A stretch of 64,000 nt of DNA from Escallonia rubra (GCA_033065855.1 JAVXUO010002585.1:32501-96500), one strand, 5' to 3'. Positions 34,448-46,817 are shown, counted from the stretch's first letter. Numbers and translations are program-made. The notes: generated from the letters alone by a model not told the origin.

Positions 34448-36985
34448 ATTTCATCATCCATCCGTGATTTTGAGAGGTAAGATGTAACGCTAGGCTACAA
34501 TGTGCATAGCATCGTGTTAATTCAAAATGTAACAAGGCATTGGAGCAACTATTCAAGTCATAGTCCCATCTTCTTTAGGTAAGCATTAATGATACTGGTG
34601 AAAATGAAAGAGTACCAAATGTAGAGGTACGTACCGCAAAGAAAGTGGGAAAGATGTATCGCTCTAGCGGGCCATTGCTCTCGGCGTTTATAACCCTGAT
34701 AACCATGTCGACAACCTGCATAGATAGCCATAAATTATAACACATGACAAATAAACCCACCTTGTCAAATCGTCATTGCATTTAAATGGTACTCACGGCT
34801 GCGCCAACCCAGTTATTGCCTTCCATGGTCGAGATATCAAACCTCGTTAAGTGGTAGTCGTACATACTTATCAGGACCTCTACAAAAGGCACAAACATAT
34901 ACGTGGGAAACCGATGAAAGGAAGCCCTTAAAATTGAATTCATAGAAAAAGGGAATGCCTTATTTACTATGTGCAAGTTGAACAATGTTCACCTTCTGTG
35001 TAGAAACATTGTGAGTTAGGACAACGGGATTAAAAGCACAGAGTATTGGTGGCCAAAGAGTCTAAGAGGAGAATAACGTTGCTAGTACTGTGAAATGGCT
35101 TGTACCTCGGATCACGGGAGGATGAAAAGGCATAGCTTAGTAAATCTGGCTTTTTAGCTAAGCTACATGCCTCTTGAGTGGTTGGCAGCTGACCGTTAGC
35201 ACCAGTTGTTGCCGCGTGCACCACCGGGGGTTGAATGTCATTCAGTGGATGGAGAATCAACCTGGCAGCAATCTGGACTCTGTTGTGCTTGACCTCGGAC
35301 TAACAACATAAGCATTATGTTAGTGTTGCATGAAGATATGAATTTACTTGCAATCGTGTATACTAAAACATTGCAAAAATTTTAATACAAACAAGATCGC
35401 TACACTGAACTTGCCCCACCAATGCTCCATAAACTTTAATGTATACACTCCGCAATCATCACTGAAATAGTTCATAACACACCTTATTCAGTACTGTCAT
35501 TAAGAGGATGAAGTTAGGAACGGAGTTGAGAGAAGTTATGGTTACAAAGGAACGACTATCGTACTCGTTTGTTTATTTTGGGCACAGATGACTCTGGAAA
35601 GCATAAGGCTGTAAGTCAATGTCTCTTCCAGCTTTATGCCTCAACATAAGTGTCAGGACGCGGGCCTAAGCACAGCAAAGGTTAAACGTATTATGATGCT
35701 CTACTTTATCTTATATCCGTTCAACAGCTGTAATAAATGCCATGGCTGAGTATATACCAGGTGCCTGCGAAAAACCTCAATCTCATCCAAAACACTGTGT
35801 CGACCAGAGTCGAGGTGGTCGATCCACCCCCTGTTGATGTTGATGCAGAGCATAAACCAATGATAGTTCTAGCAGATTGGCACGGAGAACTAAAAAGGGA
35901 AGAAAAATGTAGTACCTAAGGTGAGTCATTAACAATACACTTAAAATGGTTGATATAAAGGCGATGTCAAGTGCAAGAAGATCTTGTTTTTTGACAGTTA
36001 GTGCCATCTTTGCATGTATGCATGTGAACCTTGCAAGTGCACAAAGCCAATTTACAGATAGAATACTGCTACGAAAGAACTTAATGACCAAAGAGTATAC
36101 CAACTGGACATCCTCCATTTTAATCAGAGGGTCAGCATGTTCAAAGAAGCCGAAGAAAAAGTCAGAGATCTCATCGTCGGACCTGACGGCATCCATGAAT
36201 TTGATAACTAAGGACTGCACTTTATATAGGTGTACATGGCTCAGTTTCAAAATAATTGGAGCGAATGAGCAATACTCAAATTGAAACGACGTAAATCACC
36301 GCAAAGTCTGAAGCAAATGTGTAACGTAGCACAGAGCCTGAACGATCGGCATTGATGACTTCCGACCACGTATCAACAACCTAGAAACATAAGGCAGGGA
36401 TTACTTTCTTGAAACCTCGTTGATGTGTATTGATTGCATGCAAAGACGTTTGACCATTGATATCAACTGAACCATGGGATATGCAATATTATTCTCATCG
36501 CACTACCGTAAGTAACGAATGTTGACATATGAAATTTAAATAACAAGTGAGGAATCATTTAAAAAGTTTTGTTACCATCCATGAAAACATTTTATTTCTT
36601 GCATTATGCAATGAATGAATGAATGGACTATGCAACTGAATTCGACGGTGAGTGCAGAGTAGTAAGAATGGAACACATGTATGCACTCTGTGTTTGAAAC
36701 ATGTACAAAGGCTGAGAGCACAACCTGCCATTATCAAATATGTAATGTGATTGAGAAGACCACATTTAGTCTATGAGGCTGATCACAGTCACCAATGCTC
36801 CAGCCTAGCAATTCATTTTACTTGGACAACTTATATAAGGGAACCATATGTAGCAGACCCAAGCAACCAATTACTAAAATCGAATGAGGCTTCCTTTTAC
36901 ACTATTTGAAGCTGTTAAAATCAATTGTAAGCCAACGCCTTTAGTATAAAAGTATCGGTCGTTACGTTTATGTAAATAAAGATAG

Positions 36986-37011
36986 AGGATCTGATTGGTT
37001 TGTGATTATCA
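36986..37011 (+). repeat. 26-bp flanking direct repeat, left copy
   Basis: AGGATCTGATTGGTTTGTGA then TTATCA, identical to 42925-42950. Sequence similarity stops at both ends of the repeat. It lies just outside the left inverted repeat of the 37.0-42.9 kb element. Confidence 0.85.
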
Positions 37012-38417
37012 AAATCTATCCTTTTAAAAGGAAGAGGTAAATTGAGCTATTCTATAAACATGAAATGTCATAATTTGAGTGGTCTCTAGACTAAAGTTGG
37101 CATTAATTAGAGCAGAGTTCAGATATGCTCTAACTGAAGGTGTTAAAGCTGACATTAATTGAGTGGTCTCTAGACTAAAGCTGAATAAAATTATCTACCG
37201 AAGGAAATGAGAGCATGGACATTGTTGCAAAATAGTGTGTTATTATCTGTGTTAGTGAACGACCTTTTTCAACTAATAGAAAGCTAAATCTAGTTTCATA
37301 GTACTCTATATTTACTTGATAGAAGAAAGAATAGGAAAAAGGTAATCTCTTTTTGAGTTGGGAACTTTTATTAGTACATGCCACTTTTCTAGTTTGGTGT
37401 GGTATCTATTTATGTGTTAGAGTGCCATTATTGACACTCCTTAAATTGTTGGTGGCATTCTATTGACTACTTGTTTCTTCACTTGATCTGTATAAAGAAC
37501 AACTGTGCAAAACGATACTTGGAGTGCCATTAGCAGTTCAGAGAGTGCCAATATGGCTACTATTCTTGCAATTGGAACAACTACTCCGAGTGATGCTTCA
37601 AGTTTATATTAATTTAACCGTTACTTGTTGAAGTATAAACTTCTTGTTGAGGTCGTGATATTACGGGTTCATTGTTTTTACATCTTATTCCTTCCAAAAG
37701 ATCATAAACATATAGTACTGTGAAATTTATTGAATTTATCGAATTTTCATAATATAGACCTTGTAGAAATGTAGTGTTGTCAAAGCGATAATGTTCTAAA
37801 ACGGATATTGTCGTTTTACCTACCTTCAGTGACGAAAATATCTTTCCACCTACCTATATATGTTAAACTCCATCATGCGTTCCATCAACAGAAGATTTCA
37901 ATTTTTATGTTTCTCACATGTTTCAAAAAATGTTTGTCAATCACTTGCATTAGCTTCAAAATGGATTATCTTGATACTGTTCTGGAGATATTTTGTATGT
38001 TAGGTTCCTTAGATCAGTACAGATCTATTCGTGCCAATTGTAAATTGTTGAATACTAACATCAAGTTGATGCTTTCTTTCCTCATTTTCTTCAGACAGAT
38101 GGGACACAAGTCACATGTATATAAAGTGTCACAAGAGTAGAAGTTAAAGATTACTATTTATAAGTTAGAAAAAAACCTAAAAGTCCTACCATCTCCCTGT
38201 TTCATGTAAAAAGTAGATGGCATAACATTCATATGGAAATTTCAATAGATGTGCATGATAACTGCGATTCAGAAAAGCGAAAAAGTTTACTTAAATTGCT
38301 TATGGATATTAACATTTCATTATACAATATGTGTAACAAGCAACTAAATTGTTTCACATATAATATTAAACCGTATAGTTATGCCACAAATATATATTCA
38401 AATACAACGGCATGCAC

Positions 38418-39144
38418 TGTGATACCCCGGAAAATACCGAAAATTAATCTAATCGTGAGTTTGATTAATTAAGGAGTGCTATTTTTATTAAGTAGCATCA
38501 TGTTGGTGATAATTAAGTGTTAAGGAGCTAAATAAGGGGTTAGTGTGGCCGTGGGGGTTGAAATGTAATTTTGGAAAGTTAAGGGGCAAAAATATAATTT
38601 TGGAAAATATGATGAACGGGGATGCATATCTTTATTAAGTAGCATCCTTTTTATGATAATTAGGTGTTAGGGGGCTACATGGATGTTTAGGGTGATTTTG
38701 GGGTCAAATTATAATTTTCAAAAATTGAGGGATCAAAATGCAATTTTAGAAACTTGAGGGCCAAAGTGCAAATTTTGGAAGTTGGCAAAATGTGTCATAA
38801 TCTGAGGAAATCAGACCATGCACGATGGCAACCTCCTGGTTGCAATAAGCTGAGTCAAAGTGGGAAATATTAAAATACTTTGAGAGAAAATCTGGTGTGA
38901 AGAAATTATAAAAAGAATTTGGGGTGAAAAATAGAAATAATGGAAACTGAAGAACAACTCGTGAACAGTAACAGCAAGAAACAGCTGGAAGAAAAAAGGA
39001 AGAAAAAGAAACGGGGAAGAAGGAAAAAGAAAGAGGGGAAGGAAAATAAAATGGGGAGAAACCCTAAACCCATCATGGAATGATCTTAAACCCTAATTGC
39101 GAAAAAAATTGTGGGAATTGGATTGAATATTGGTTCAACTCAGC

Positions 39145-39220
<76 letters not shown>

Positions 39221-42008
39221 CTTCGGGTTTGTTAGTGGGTATGATTGTGTTTAATTGAATGAATTAGATGTATAAAAGTGTGTTCGGGGCATGATTGGAT
39301 GGATTGCAATGATTTTAAATGATTTAAGATGAGTTCTGGAGGAGATTCATGTGCGATTGAAAGAGAAACCAGGAGTGTGAAGCTGAAGGATGAAGAAGAT
39401 GAGTGTGTGTGCGTGAAGGTGAAGTAGTGTGTGTGTTGATGTGAATAGTGACTGTTTTTGTCACTAAAGGTGAAAATGAAGTACACAGTTTAAAATTCTC
39501 ATTTTTAAAAATAGTTAGGGTCCTATTTAGCCAAAGTGCAAAAATAAACCCTAGCTATTTTTAGGATACCTGTATCATGGAAACATTTCAGATTTTTCCG
39601 AGGTCAGGAAGGGGGTGAACAGACGTGGGAAGTTTGCAGTGAAATTTAAAATATCAAATGAACGCGATTTTGCGCAAAAATTTTTATGAGGACTCTATAA
39701 TGCTGAGAAGTTTCATTTCCCAAGATTTCGGGTCATTCCAAAGTCGTTAGCTATTTTTGGCCGAACGAGCTTTTAAGCGCTCGGTCCAGACACCGGTTCG
39801 GGATTTTTGGGTGAAAATTTTATAAAAATACTTTTTGGCTCAAGAATGAATTCAGGAGGCTTAAAATAGCATTTTAAAGTACTTTTGAGATTTTTCTGAT
39901 GCCGGGAACCCTCAGGGGGTATTTTGGTAGTTTGCCACCCGGAGATGGGTATTTTGATAATTTTCCCGGTAAAGTTTTTCAAAGGACTTTTTAGTCCAGA
40001 AAGAGTTGTAAAACACTTAAAAGGTTGTTTTGAAACAGATTTGGGGCGTTTGAGTGGTAATGAACCGTCAGGGAGTATTTTGATAATTTGCCATGTTGAC
40101 GCCAAATTTTAGGGAATGCGTGTAATTTAGCGTTCGAAATGGTGTAAAGTGAGGAATTATGTTAATACGTTGAAATAATGAGATAGTGGCTATTGCTAAT
40201 GCGTTGGTAAGATAAGTTAAGGATCCAATTATTGGATCGGATTAACAAGCTGTCGTAAGACGCTATAAATGATTAAATAGGAAGGGGTAGAATTGGGAGT
40301 GCGTATATGTGGAATGGTTTCTAACGAGCAGAATATTATTTGACTAGGTGATGCAGCTCGTTGCGATCAGAGATTGCGAGTTGGTTCGGTTATAAGCTAA
40401 TCAAGTAAGGACAATGCGGTTCTGATATGCTAATTCATTGTTCGATTAGCATGCCATGTTGATGACGTGTTGTCGAATTCTTGTCGCTATGATTGGACAC
40501 CGGTAGTCATTGTGACCGGTATATGCATATTTGAATTGTGTTGTTGAGGACTTCGGGTAAAATAAATTCCCTTGGTCCGCCCTGTTGATAGAATTTAATG
40601 AGGATGATGCGTGTCCTAGTATGCTATGATTCGATTCGATTAGCATACCTGAAGTTGATGATGGTATTGTGTAGGGTTGTTGTGTGTGGTTGTGAGATGC
40701 CGGCAATTATTGATAGCCGATATCTCTTCTCTTTGAGAACAGCATTGACGACTTGTGGCAACTTCTCCCGAGTCCGCCCTATCGTTGATGATGATGATGT
40801 AGAGATCGTTGCGTTGTTGTTGTGAAATGTCAGCACTTATTGATAACCGACATTTCTCTTATGTAAGAACGTTGTTGAGGGCTTGCGGTAATCTTCTCCC
40901 AAGTCCGCCCTGTTGATGATGTCACGTTGAACTCTTGTGGTTAGGTCTGAACACCGATTGATCTTCTAATCCGGTATTCCTTGTTGAGTTGTGTTGTTGA
41001 GGACTTAAGGTGGAATAAATTTTCCCTTAATCCGCCCCATGGATGAAGTCTTGTTGCTTGGCTGTTATATGGTTAGGGAAAGCACTCTAAATGAGTTCCC
41101 TGATTGTTGACAGTGTCTCTTCTATTTACTTGAGACTGAGATGAACATCCCATAAAATGGGACATCAATATGAGGATGATGGCCTATGAATTATAATCAC
41201 TGGCCAAAGAGGAGGAATGTCGCTCGAGCAGAGTTTGTTGTGTCTGGTCAAGTCTTGTCCGTCGTGTCCATGTGCATTGCATTTGATTTTCTTTTGATAT
41301 TGATGATTTTAATGATTTGTATTTCAATGATGTTTATCTTTATGACCTTGGATTTCGGGTTCAATTGCATAGTCGGTCAGTCAGTCCAGTCCATGAGGAG
41401 GTGGCAGCAATGCTGTTCTGTTGGGCCTTAAAGCCGCTCAGTCTAATGAAAGAAAAATTATCGTTTGACAATTATGCTGATGTCGAAAATTTATTGGAAC
41501 TCTTGATTCATTCCTATTGTTGAGATGATTATTATTCCTCCGAGTCTCTTGAATCATTTGTACACAATACTCCTCGTGTTGTCTTTACTGGGCGATTTGC
41601 GCTCATTCCTTATGTTGTATTGTGCAGGCTATAAGGTTGATCAAGGAGAACCTGCTGGAAAGGAAAAAGAAACAAGCTAGAAAAGTTGAGCAATGGGATC
41701 AGTTGTGTGAGGTAAGACCAGCTAGGAATGGTGGGATAAAGATTGAGTTGCGAGATAGATTGTTAAGAGTCCTACGACTACAATCGTATATTAGGTTGTA
41801 AACTCTCATGATGTTTAAAGACTTGAAAGTCTTCCGCTGCAGTATGATGTATGTTTGTAAGAAATTTTTTGTAAGGACGCAATTTAGAGCGTCTATTAAT
41901 GATGTATGAGTATAACGATGTAGTTGCTCTGTATTCAGCACAGGGTTTTGAATGTGATTATGGTTGATAAGTCAGCCCGGTGATGTCACCTGGGTTGAGG
42001 GTGTCATA
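38418..42008 (+). repeat. Large solo LTR (3.6 kb), probably Ty3/Gypsy Tekay/Del type
   Basis: It begins TGTGATACCCCGG and ends GGGTGTCATA. TGCAC flanks both sides exactly (38413-38417 and 42009-42013), a perfect 5-bp duplication. A related copy in opposite orientation lies at 50473-53390. The interior has the shared stretch GGGGGTATTTTGGTAGTTTG and no coding domain. The large size and TGTGATACCCC start suggest the Tekay/Del chromovirus group; that is from memory. The solo state implies loss of the interior by LTR-LTR recombination. Confidence 0.82.
39148..39219. repeat. Compound (TA)n(TG)n microsatellite
   Basis: About 19 TA units followed directly by about 17 TG units, inside the large solo LTR. 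Confidence 0.9.
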
Positions 42009-42345
42009 TGCACTCTGAGAATAAGCAACTATCTCAATGTTAGAAGTAAAAACTATCACCAAGATTTAAGTTATATAGAACTGAAAGAGTAGCTGCATCC
42101 GGTTTGTCTGCATACCTAATATTCTCGAAATTAGGTGAAAAATTACGATATACTAATATCACATGGTCAATAATTTTATTTGCCTGTTAAAAAGTATCAG
42201 TGGTGTATGACATCTGAATTATCTTTTTGAGATCCTGATCTTGCATTAATCTGTTATGGCGAGTAGAGAGCATACTTTACATATCAAATTCAGGTTATAA
42301 ACTCATAATTTGTTTTAAGGATTTTTCTCTTGCACCCAATACTGT

Positions 42346-42747
42346 AGGTACTGCGTCTGGTGTATCCAGAAGTGATAGGACAGCGGAAGATTCTGCCACC
42401 CCCATGTCTAGGGTAAGTGCTGAAGCCAATGAATCATCTGCTGCTCCCATACACAGGGGAAGTGTTGAACACAACCCCTCATATGCCCGTCCAATCCATA
42501 GAGAAAGTGTTGGACCCTCCCCATCATATGCTACATCCACCCATAGGGATATGGATGAACACATTCAACCCAATGCATCCTCATCTTCTGTTGTCTTGGA
42601 AGTTGAGGATACTCATATGGCTGCAGCAGTGGAGCACCTATCTGGACTGACTGGAGACTTGGGAACTCCTTTCACCTACTTAGCTAGTTTATCAGTTGAG
42701 TGGGCTGCAATGAGGGACACATCTCCTAGTGTCCTGGGAATAATTAA
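42346..42747 (+). pseudogene. Exon-like fragment with a threefold internal peptide repeat
   Basis: The frame opens after a plausible 3' splice site (ACTGTAG|GTACTGC) and closes at a 5' splice site (ATTAAG|GTGTGT), giving about 134 codons. It contains three imperfect units of about 19 residues: APIHRGSVEHNPSYA, RPIHRESVGPSPSYA and TSTHRDMDEHIQPNA. The C-terminal part is LEVEDTHMAAAVEHLSGLTG. I do not recognise the protein. It lies inside the inverted-repeat element, so it may be a captured gene piece or part of the element's own gene. Confidence 0.4.
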
Positions 42748-42924
42748 GGTGTGTTTGTATATACATTTCTCCTTTGAATATATGATTTTAACACCTTCAG
42801 TTAGAGCATATCTTCACCCTTCTCTAATTAATGCCAACTTTAGTCTAGAGACCACTCAAATTATGACATTTCATGTTTATCGAATAGCCCAATAACCATA
42901 AGTTCACTAGATTTATCATACTCA

Positions 42925-42950
42925 AGGATCTGATTGGTTTGTGATTATCA
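42925..42950 (+). repeat. 26-bp flanking direct repeat, right copy
   Basis: Identical to 36986-37011 and in the same orientation, lying just outside the right inverted repeat. Confidence 0.85.
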
Positions 42951-44812
42951 TGCTAGTTGGTTATTCGCGTTCTAAATATCTAAACAAACTGCTGGAAGAG
43001 GTATATAGAGATGTCGTACCTCGGATGAGACCCAATATTGCCCCTGAAGCGTGAGAATTTGGTCCTTTGTCAACAAGGTTTGAGGCATCTTAATGACAAC
43101 CTCACTGTTGATAACAAATGAAAATAATAGGAAAAGTAATAAGAACTTCTATAAATAGAATGACCCAAAAAACCCCAAAAGGCTTAAGCAGATTCCTTAC
43201 CTCGTAGGGACTTCGGATCGGAAGACGTTCTTCACCGCTTCATTTTCAAGCCTTGAAAGCATCACCTTTTGTTCACCAGCAATACGAACAAAGGGGCTCC
43301 TTGTCGTGTTAGAGCACTTAAGCCTTCTAATTGGAGCAGACCTCCTCTTTGGACGGGGACGGATGTTTGAGGCTTCGGTCACAGCCCCTTCTGCAATAGT
43401 ACGACTGCATGTCCTTCTCGTTTTAAAGGACAACTTTGATAAGGGTACGAGAAGGTCGGCGGCCAGAGAAGAATCCTCCATGTTGTCGCCACTCGGAATC
43501 GGTGGTGAACGGTGAAGGCTGGCACGTTTGGAGTGAGCAGCTACAGGAAACATTTCGATTGCAGGAAGGGAGGAGAAGGATCTTAGGCCCTTAGATACAG
43601 GTTCGTATAAGGCGCTTTCATTCTTCGGAACGGTCGGCCATTTTTCCCTCTTGCTCCTTCCAGTAGTGGCACGACCTGAAACAGTCCGAATCTCATGCTC
43701 GGATGGTGATAATAGTAGCCGAGCTCGAGGTGTCGGGCTAACTTCAGGTGATGATGGCTCCGTAGAAGCTGCAGCGCCCTTCTTTGCAAGGAGGAACTCC
43801 TCATGTTCTGGCAAGTGACGCACAATCTCCGCAAACTTGATTACCCACTGCAAATGACTCAAATTTAGTTGATACAAAAACAAATTGATTTGAGGGAGAA
43901 AAAAAAACCCAACAAAAGAAAATAACTTCAGTCCATTGACTTGCTAAGCTACGTACATGAATAGTGAAAGAGGTGCTAGCAGGGGTGGAGGAGACATCCG
44001 TGTCATTTTCTCCACGATTCTCCAATTCAACGCGGCTAGTTATACAGTGTGGTGTCCAAGCTGCCATATAGGGACTTTGAACCTCTCCGATGTCGAGGAC
44101 GCCACATGGAGCTTTGTGGAAGTAAAAAACTGCATGGGAAATGTCATCAGAGATCAGGTCAATAATAAACATAGCTCGATATTAGAATGTTCATATAGTA
44201 ATTGCCTACCATCAACAACGCAACGCAGCCATTGATACCAGTTTTGGTCCTGCCTTGCTTGAAATTGGTCACTCCTCGGACCAGTTTATCAAGGACAAGC
44301 TGCGACCAATTGTACTCTGCGGACGTTGATACTACAGATAGGGCATGAAACAAGTCGACAGATGGCTTGCCCCTCGTGGGACAAAGAAACGTACTCAACA
44401 AAAATAGCAAGAAAGCCAGACAAAATTCCTCATTGACCACTTGTACACTCGTGAAGTACGAGGCCAAGGCCTTTACACTCATCCGAGAAAAACGATCTCG
44501 AATGGGATGCAAGACATCATTGTCAATGAATGTTGGAACTCGTTTGCCCTTGTAGAGAATGCCTAATACGAGTCCAACATCACTGACATTTACACGTACG
44601 GTTTCAGTCTTGCTTATGCGCATCTTGTGCGTCTACGGGTCAAATCTATCAACAAGGCCAAGTAGGAAACTTCTTGGCAACGTTGAACAATGCATATTGA
44701 AAAAAGAATGAAAACCCATTGCCTCAATTGTGGATGATTTGGCGGCATTTTCTTGTAGACCATCCATCAAAGCAGTAACCATCCTTGGGTTGCACCGGCT
44801 CTCGAAGATTGC

Positions 44813-45334
44813 CTGCAATAAGTTAGTCTTGCTATCAATAAGGGCATGTGCAGTACATTTCCATATAAAATCTTTGTAAAATAACACTGTCCAATTATAA
44901 TGCAAGTTCCAATGTGTGATTGCTGAGTGTATAGAGAAGTCATTGTGCCTATGCAGCTTTCTCCTTGACTGTTTGTAGAGTGCTTGTATAGCTTAGCAGT
45001 GTACTGATGTTCTGGAGTTCATGAAGTACATAGGACCTTTACCCCCAGAATGAAAAATATATTTTAATTCAAGTTATGTGCTAAGTTCATGCGGGTGTTC
45101 TTTGTGACTTAGCTGGGGATTATTATAGAAGCGCAATGGACATGCAGATGAACTGCGCATAACGCGCAACAGTGGGAAAACTTGCTGCCACTTTGGCAAC
45201 ATGCATTGAAAATGAAAGAACCAGTGCACTGACCTGGTATTGGGATGAGGATCATAGAGTGTGATGGATGAGACAGATGTCGGATGACAGAACAACCAGG
45301 GATGTGTCGTGCATGACGTACTACATAATGTAAT
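44813..45334. other. Sequence upstream of the peptidase exons, no supported exon
   Basis: A minus-strand frame at about 45074-45295 (HWFFHFQCMLPKWQQVFPLL) could be part of an upstream exon, but no splice sites or motifs decide this. Confidence 0.3.
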
Positions 45335-46557
45335 GGGCTAATTACACCTATGTCCCTGAGGTTAGGGGGTAATTACACTCAATGACACAAAGTTTCAAAA
45401 TGTAACACTTATGTCCAATGACAAACGAAATACAAAAATACTTAACGGTTTTGACAAAAAGACCTATTTGCCCCTAAATAAAAGTTGAAATCCTGATTTG
45501 CCCCTGAGAGGCAGAAAACGGGAAAGTTTTAATGCCATTACATCCCACCCCCTCTTTCTGTCACTGAGCAACCCCATTTCTATCACTCCTACACGAACGG
45601 GTCCTCATCAGTGTACGTAGAAGCCACACGCATCCATCACCGATGTGCTGCCGGCAGCTTGGGGCGATGGAGCTGCCGGGTGCGCGAACGGGTCCTCAAC
45701 CATGGAATCGTGCTCCGAGGCCAGCCAATCCGGATCCCTGTCGTGATCTCTTCGACCCGAACGCCAGTCGTAATCATCTATCCTTTCAGCCGAACCAATA
45801 CGACCAGAGCGCGACGGCAGCAGAGCGTTGATTACTCGGCGAGTAAAAGCGGGGAGGCGGCGGCGGCGGAGAACGGAGTCTGGCTTTCCTTGACAGGGTC
45901 TGGCTTCACAAAAGAACGGCAGTGGCCGATTGAGTGGACTTTGATCTGGGCTAAGGGTGGCGTGGTGGGGGTAGGGTAAGGGGGAAGAGGGAAGGGCAGC
46001 GACATGGTGAAGGGGAGAAGGAAAGAGGCGGCGGCGATGGGGTTTGAGTGATGGGGCGGTAGCTCCATTGAAATTCAGAAATGATGATGGTTAGAGAGAG
46101 AGAGAGATAAAGTTAGGGTCTCAAATTAAATCCAATAAAAAAACACAAATTTGAAAGAAGAAAAAAGAATTTAAATCTGTAATTTGATTTTGGGAAAAAA
46201 GACTTAATTTATATTAGAGAGATCCTAATTTAAAAAGATTAAAACCTTAATTTGGAGAGAGAGAATTAGGTTTTGAAACACTAATTTGGTATTAGGTTTA
46301 AAAACCTAATTTTGTAAATTAGGATTTTTAATTTTTATACAGTGTATATGTAAATATGTGGTATAAGGGTAGTATTGACATTTAGAAAATACGCATGGAT
46401 GACATCAGCAAAAACATACACTTTTTGGACGGAACCCTGACGGATGGACACGGCTGATACATTTGAAACACGTTTGGTCACGGAATGTTACATTTTGAAA
46501 CTCTGTGTCCTTGACTGTAATTACCCCTAACCTCAGGGACATAGGAGTCATTAGCCC
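45335..46557. mobile_element. Non-autonomous MULE, copy 2
   Basis: The terminal repeat begins GGGCTAATTACACCTATGTC then CCTGAGGTTAGGG, with its inverse at the right end. TAATGTAAT flanks both sides exactly (45326-45334 and 46558-46566), a perfect 9-bp duplication. The interior has a G/C-rich stretch (about 45600-46070) with open but unrecognised frames, and AT-rich DNA with AAACCTAATTT words. No transposase is present. Same family as 520-11473 and 60418-61533. Confidence 0.92.
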
Positions 46558-46817
46558 TAATGTAATACATGTGTTCACAACCTATCCGGACCGCACCCCA
46601 GGGCCCGCTAAGAGACTCCACTGGCATGACATGTCACCCGCGGACCGCACCCAGGGCCCGCTAAAAGACTCTAGTGGCACGACACGTCACCCGCTCGGTA
46701 GTCAAATTTGCTCAACATCATTCCTCGGTCAAAACGCTCCGATGCTCAAAGCCATGCTCGATCAAAGCGCTCCGCGCCTTAAAACATTCAGACAGATCGA
46801 AAGTACCTCCCCCCCGA

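Larger units (their letters stand above)
32113..34879 (-). pseudogene. Ulp1-like C48 cysteine peptidase gene, downstream tandem copy
   Basis: Exons recognised on the minus strand: 34879-34797 (HLTRFDISTMEGNNWVGAA), 34715-34635 (VVDMVIRVINAESNGPLERY), 34258-34124 (NHWVAFSFNLLTSSMEYLDP), 32402-32330 (CGIYLIKYLEHWYGKMDFV) and 32223-32113 (LLLNERNTERSRLL). Ulp1 proteases remove SUMO or ubiquitin-like tags in the nucleus. Their catalytic His (HW), Asp (YLDP) and Cys (CGIY) are all present in the right order. The exon plan parallels the copy at 35030-44812: one exon is 81 bases in both. Lesions: an in-frame TGA at 34240-34238 just before the His and a frame break inside the last exon. The exon between 34635 and 34258 is disturbed by a short duplication. 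It is probably a decayed, transposon-associated Ulp1 gene. Confidence 0.65.
37012..42924. mobile_element. Large inverted-repeat element inserted in a peptidase intron, itself containing a solo LTR
   Basis: A block of about 107 bases at 37041-37147 (ATTGAGCTATTCTATAAACA ... CTCTAACTGAAGGTGTTAAA) is repeated inverted at about 42788-42893 with few differences. The outermost ~30 bases on each side are only weakly similar. The unit is bordered by a 26-bp perfect direct repeat. Without the 3.6 kb solo LTR it would be about 2.3 kb. It carries one exon-like frame (42346-42747) and no transposase. Long inverted repeats suggest a MULE-type or foldback element, but the flanking repeat is far longer than a 9-bp MULE duplication, so the class is unsettled. 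Confidence 0.6.
35030..44812 (-). pseudogene. Ulp1-like C48 peptidase gene with N-terminal plant transposon-type domain, upstream tandem copy
   Basis: Exons on the minus strand: 44812-44210, 44129-43957, 43847-43201, 43104-43020, 36380-36300, 36214-36101, 35889-35758, perhaps ~35640-35576, 35461-35404 and 35299-35030. The first two (RCNPRMVTALMDGL, EAMGFHSFFNMHCSTLPRSF, STFLCPTRGKPSVDLFHALS) match the N-terminal region (DUF1985-like) of plant Ulp1-domain proteins often carried by MULEs. The third is basic and Ser-rich with SNIRPRPKRRSAPIRRLK, possibly nuclear-targeting. The peptidase part has NYHWFMLCINI and IDHLDSG (His, Asp) and DDCGVYTLKFMEHWWGKF (Cys). Lesions: in-frame TAG at 44635-44633 and at 35871-35869, and a one-base phase conflict at the 44210/44129 junction. 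The long intron 43020-36380 contains an inserted element. It is probably a pseudogene; an unseen 5' part may exist. Confidence 0.68.
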
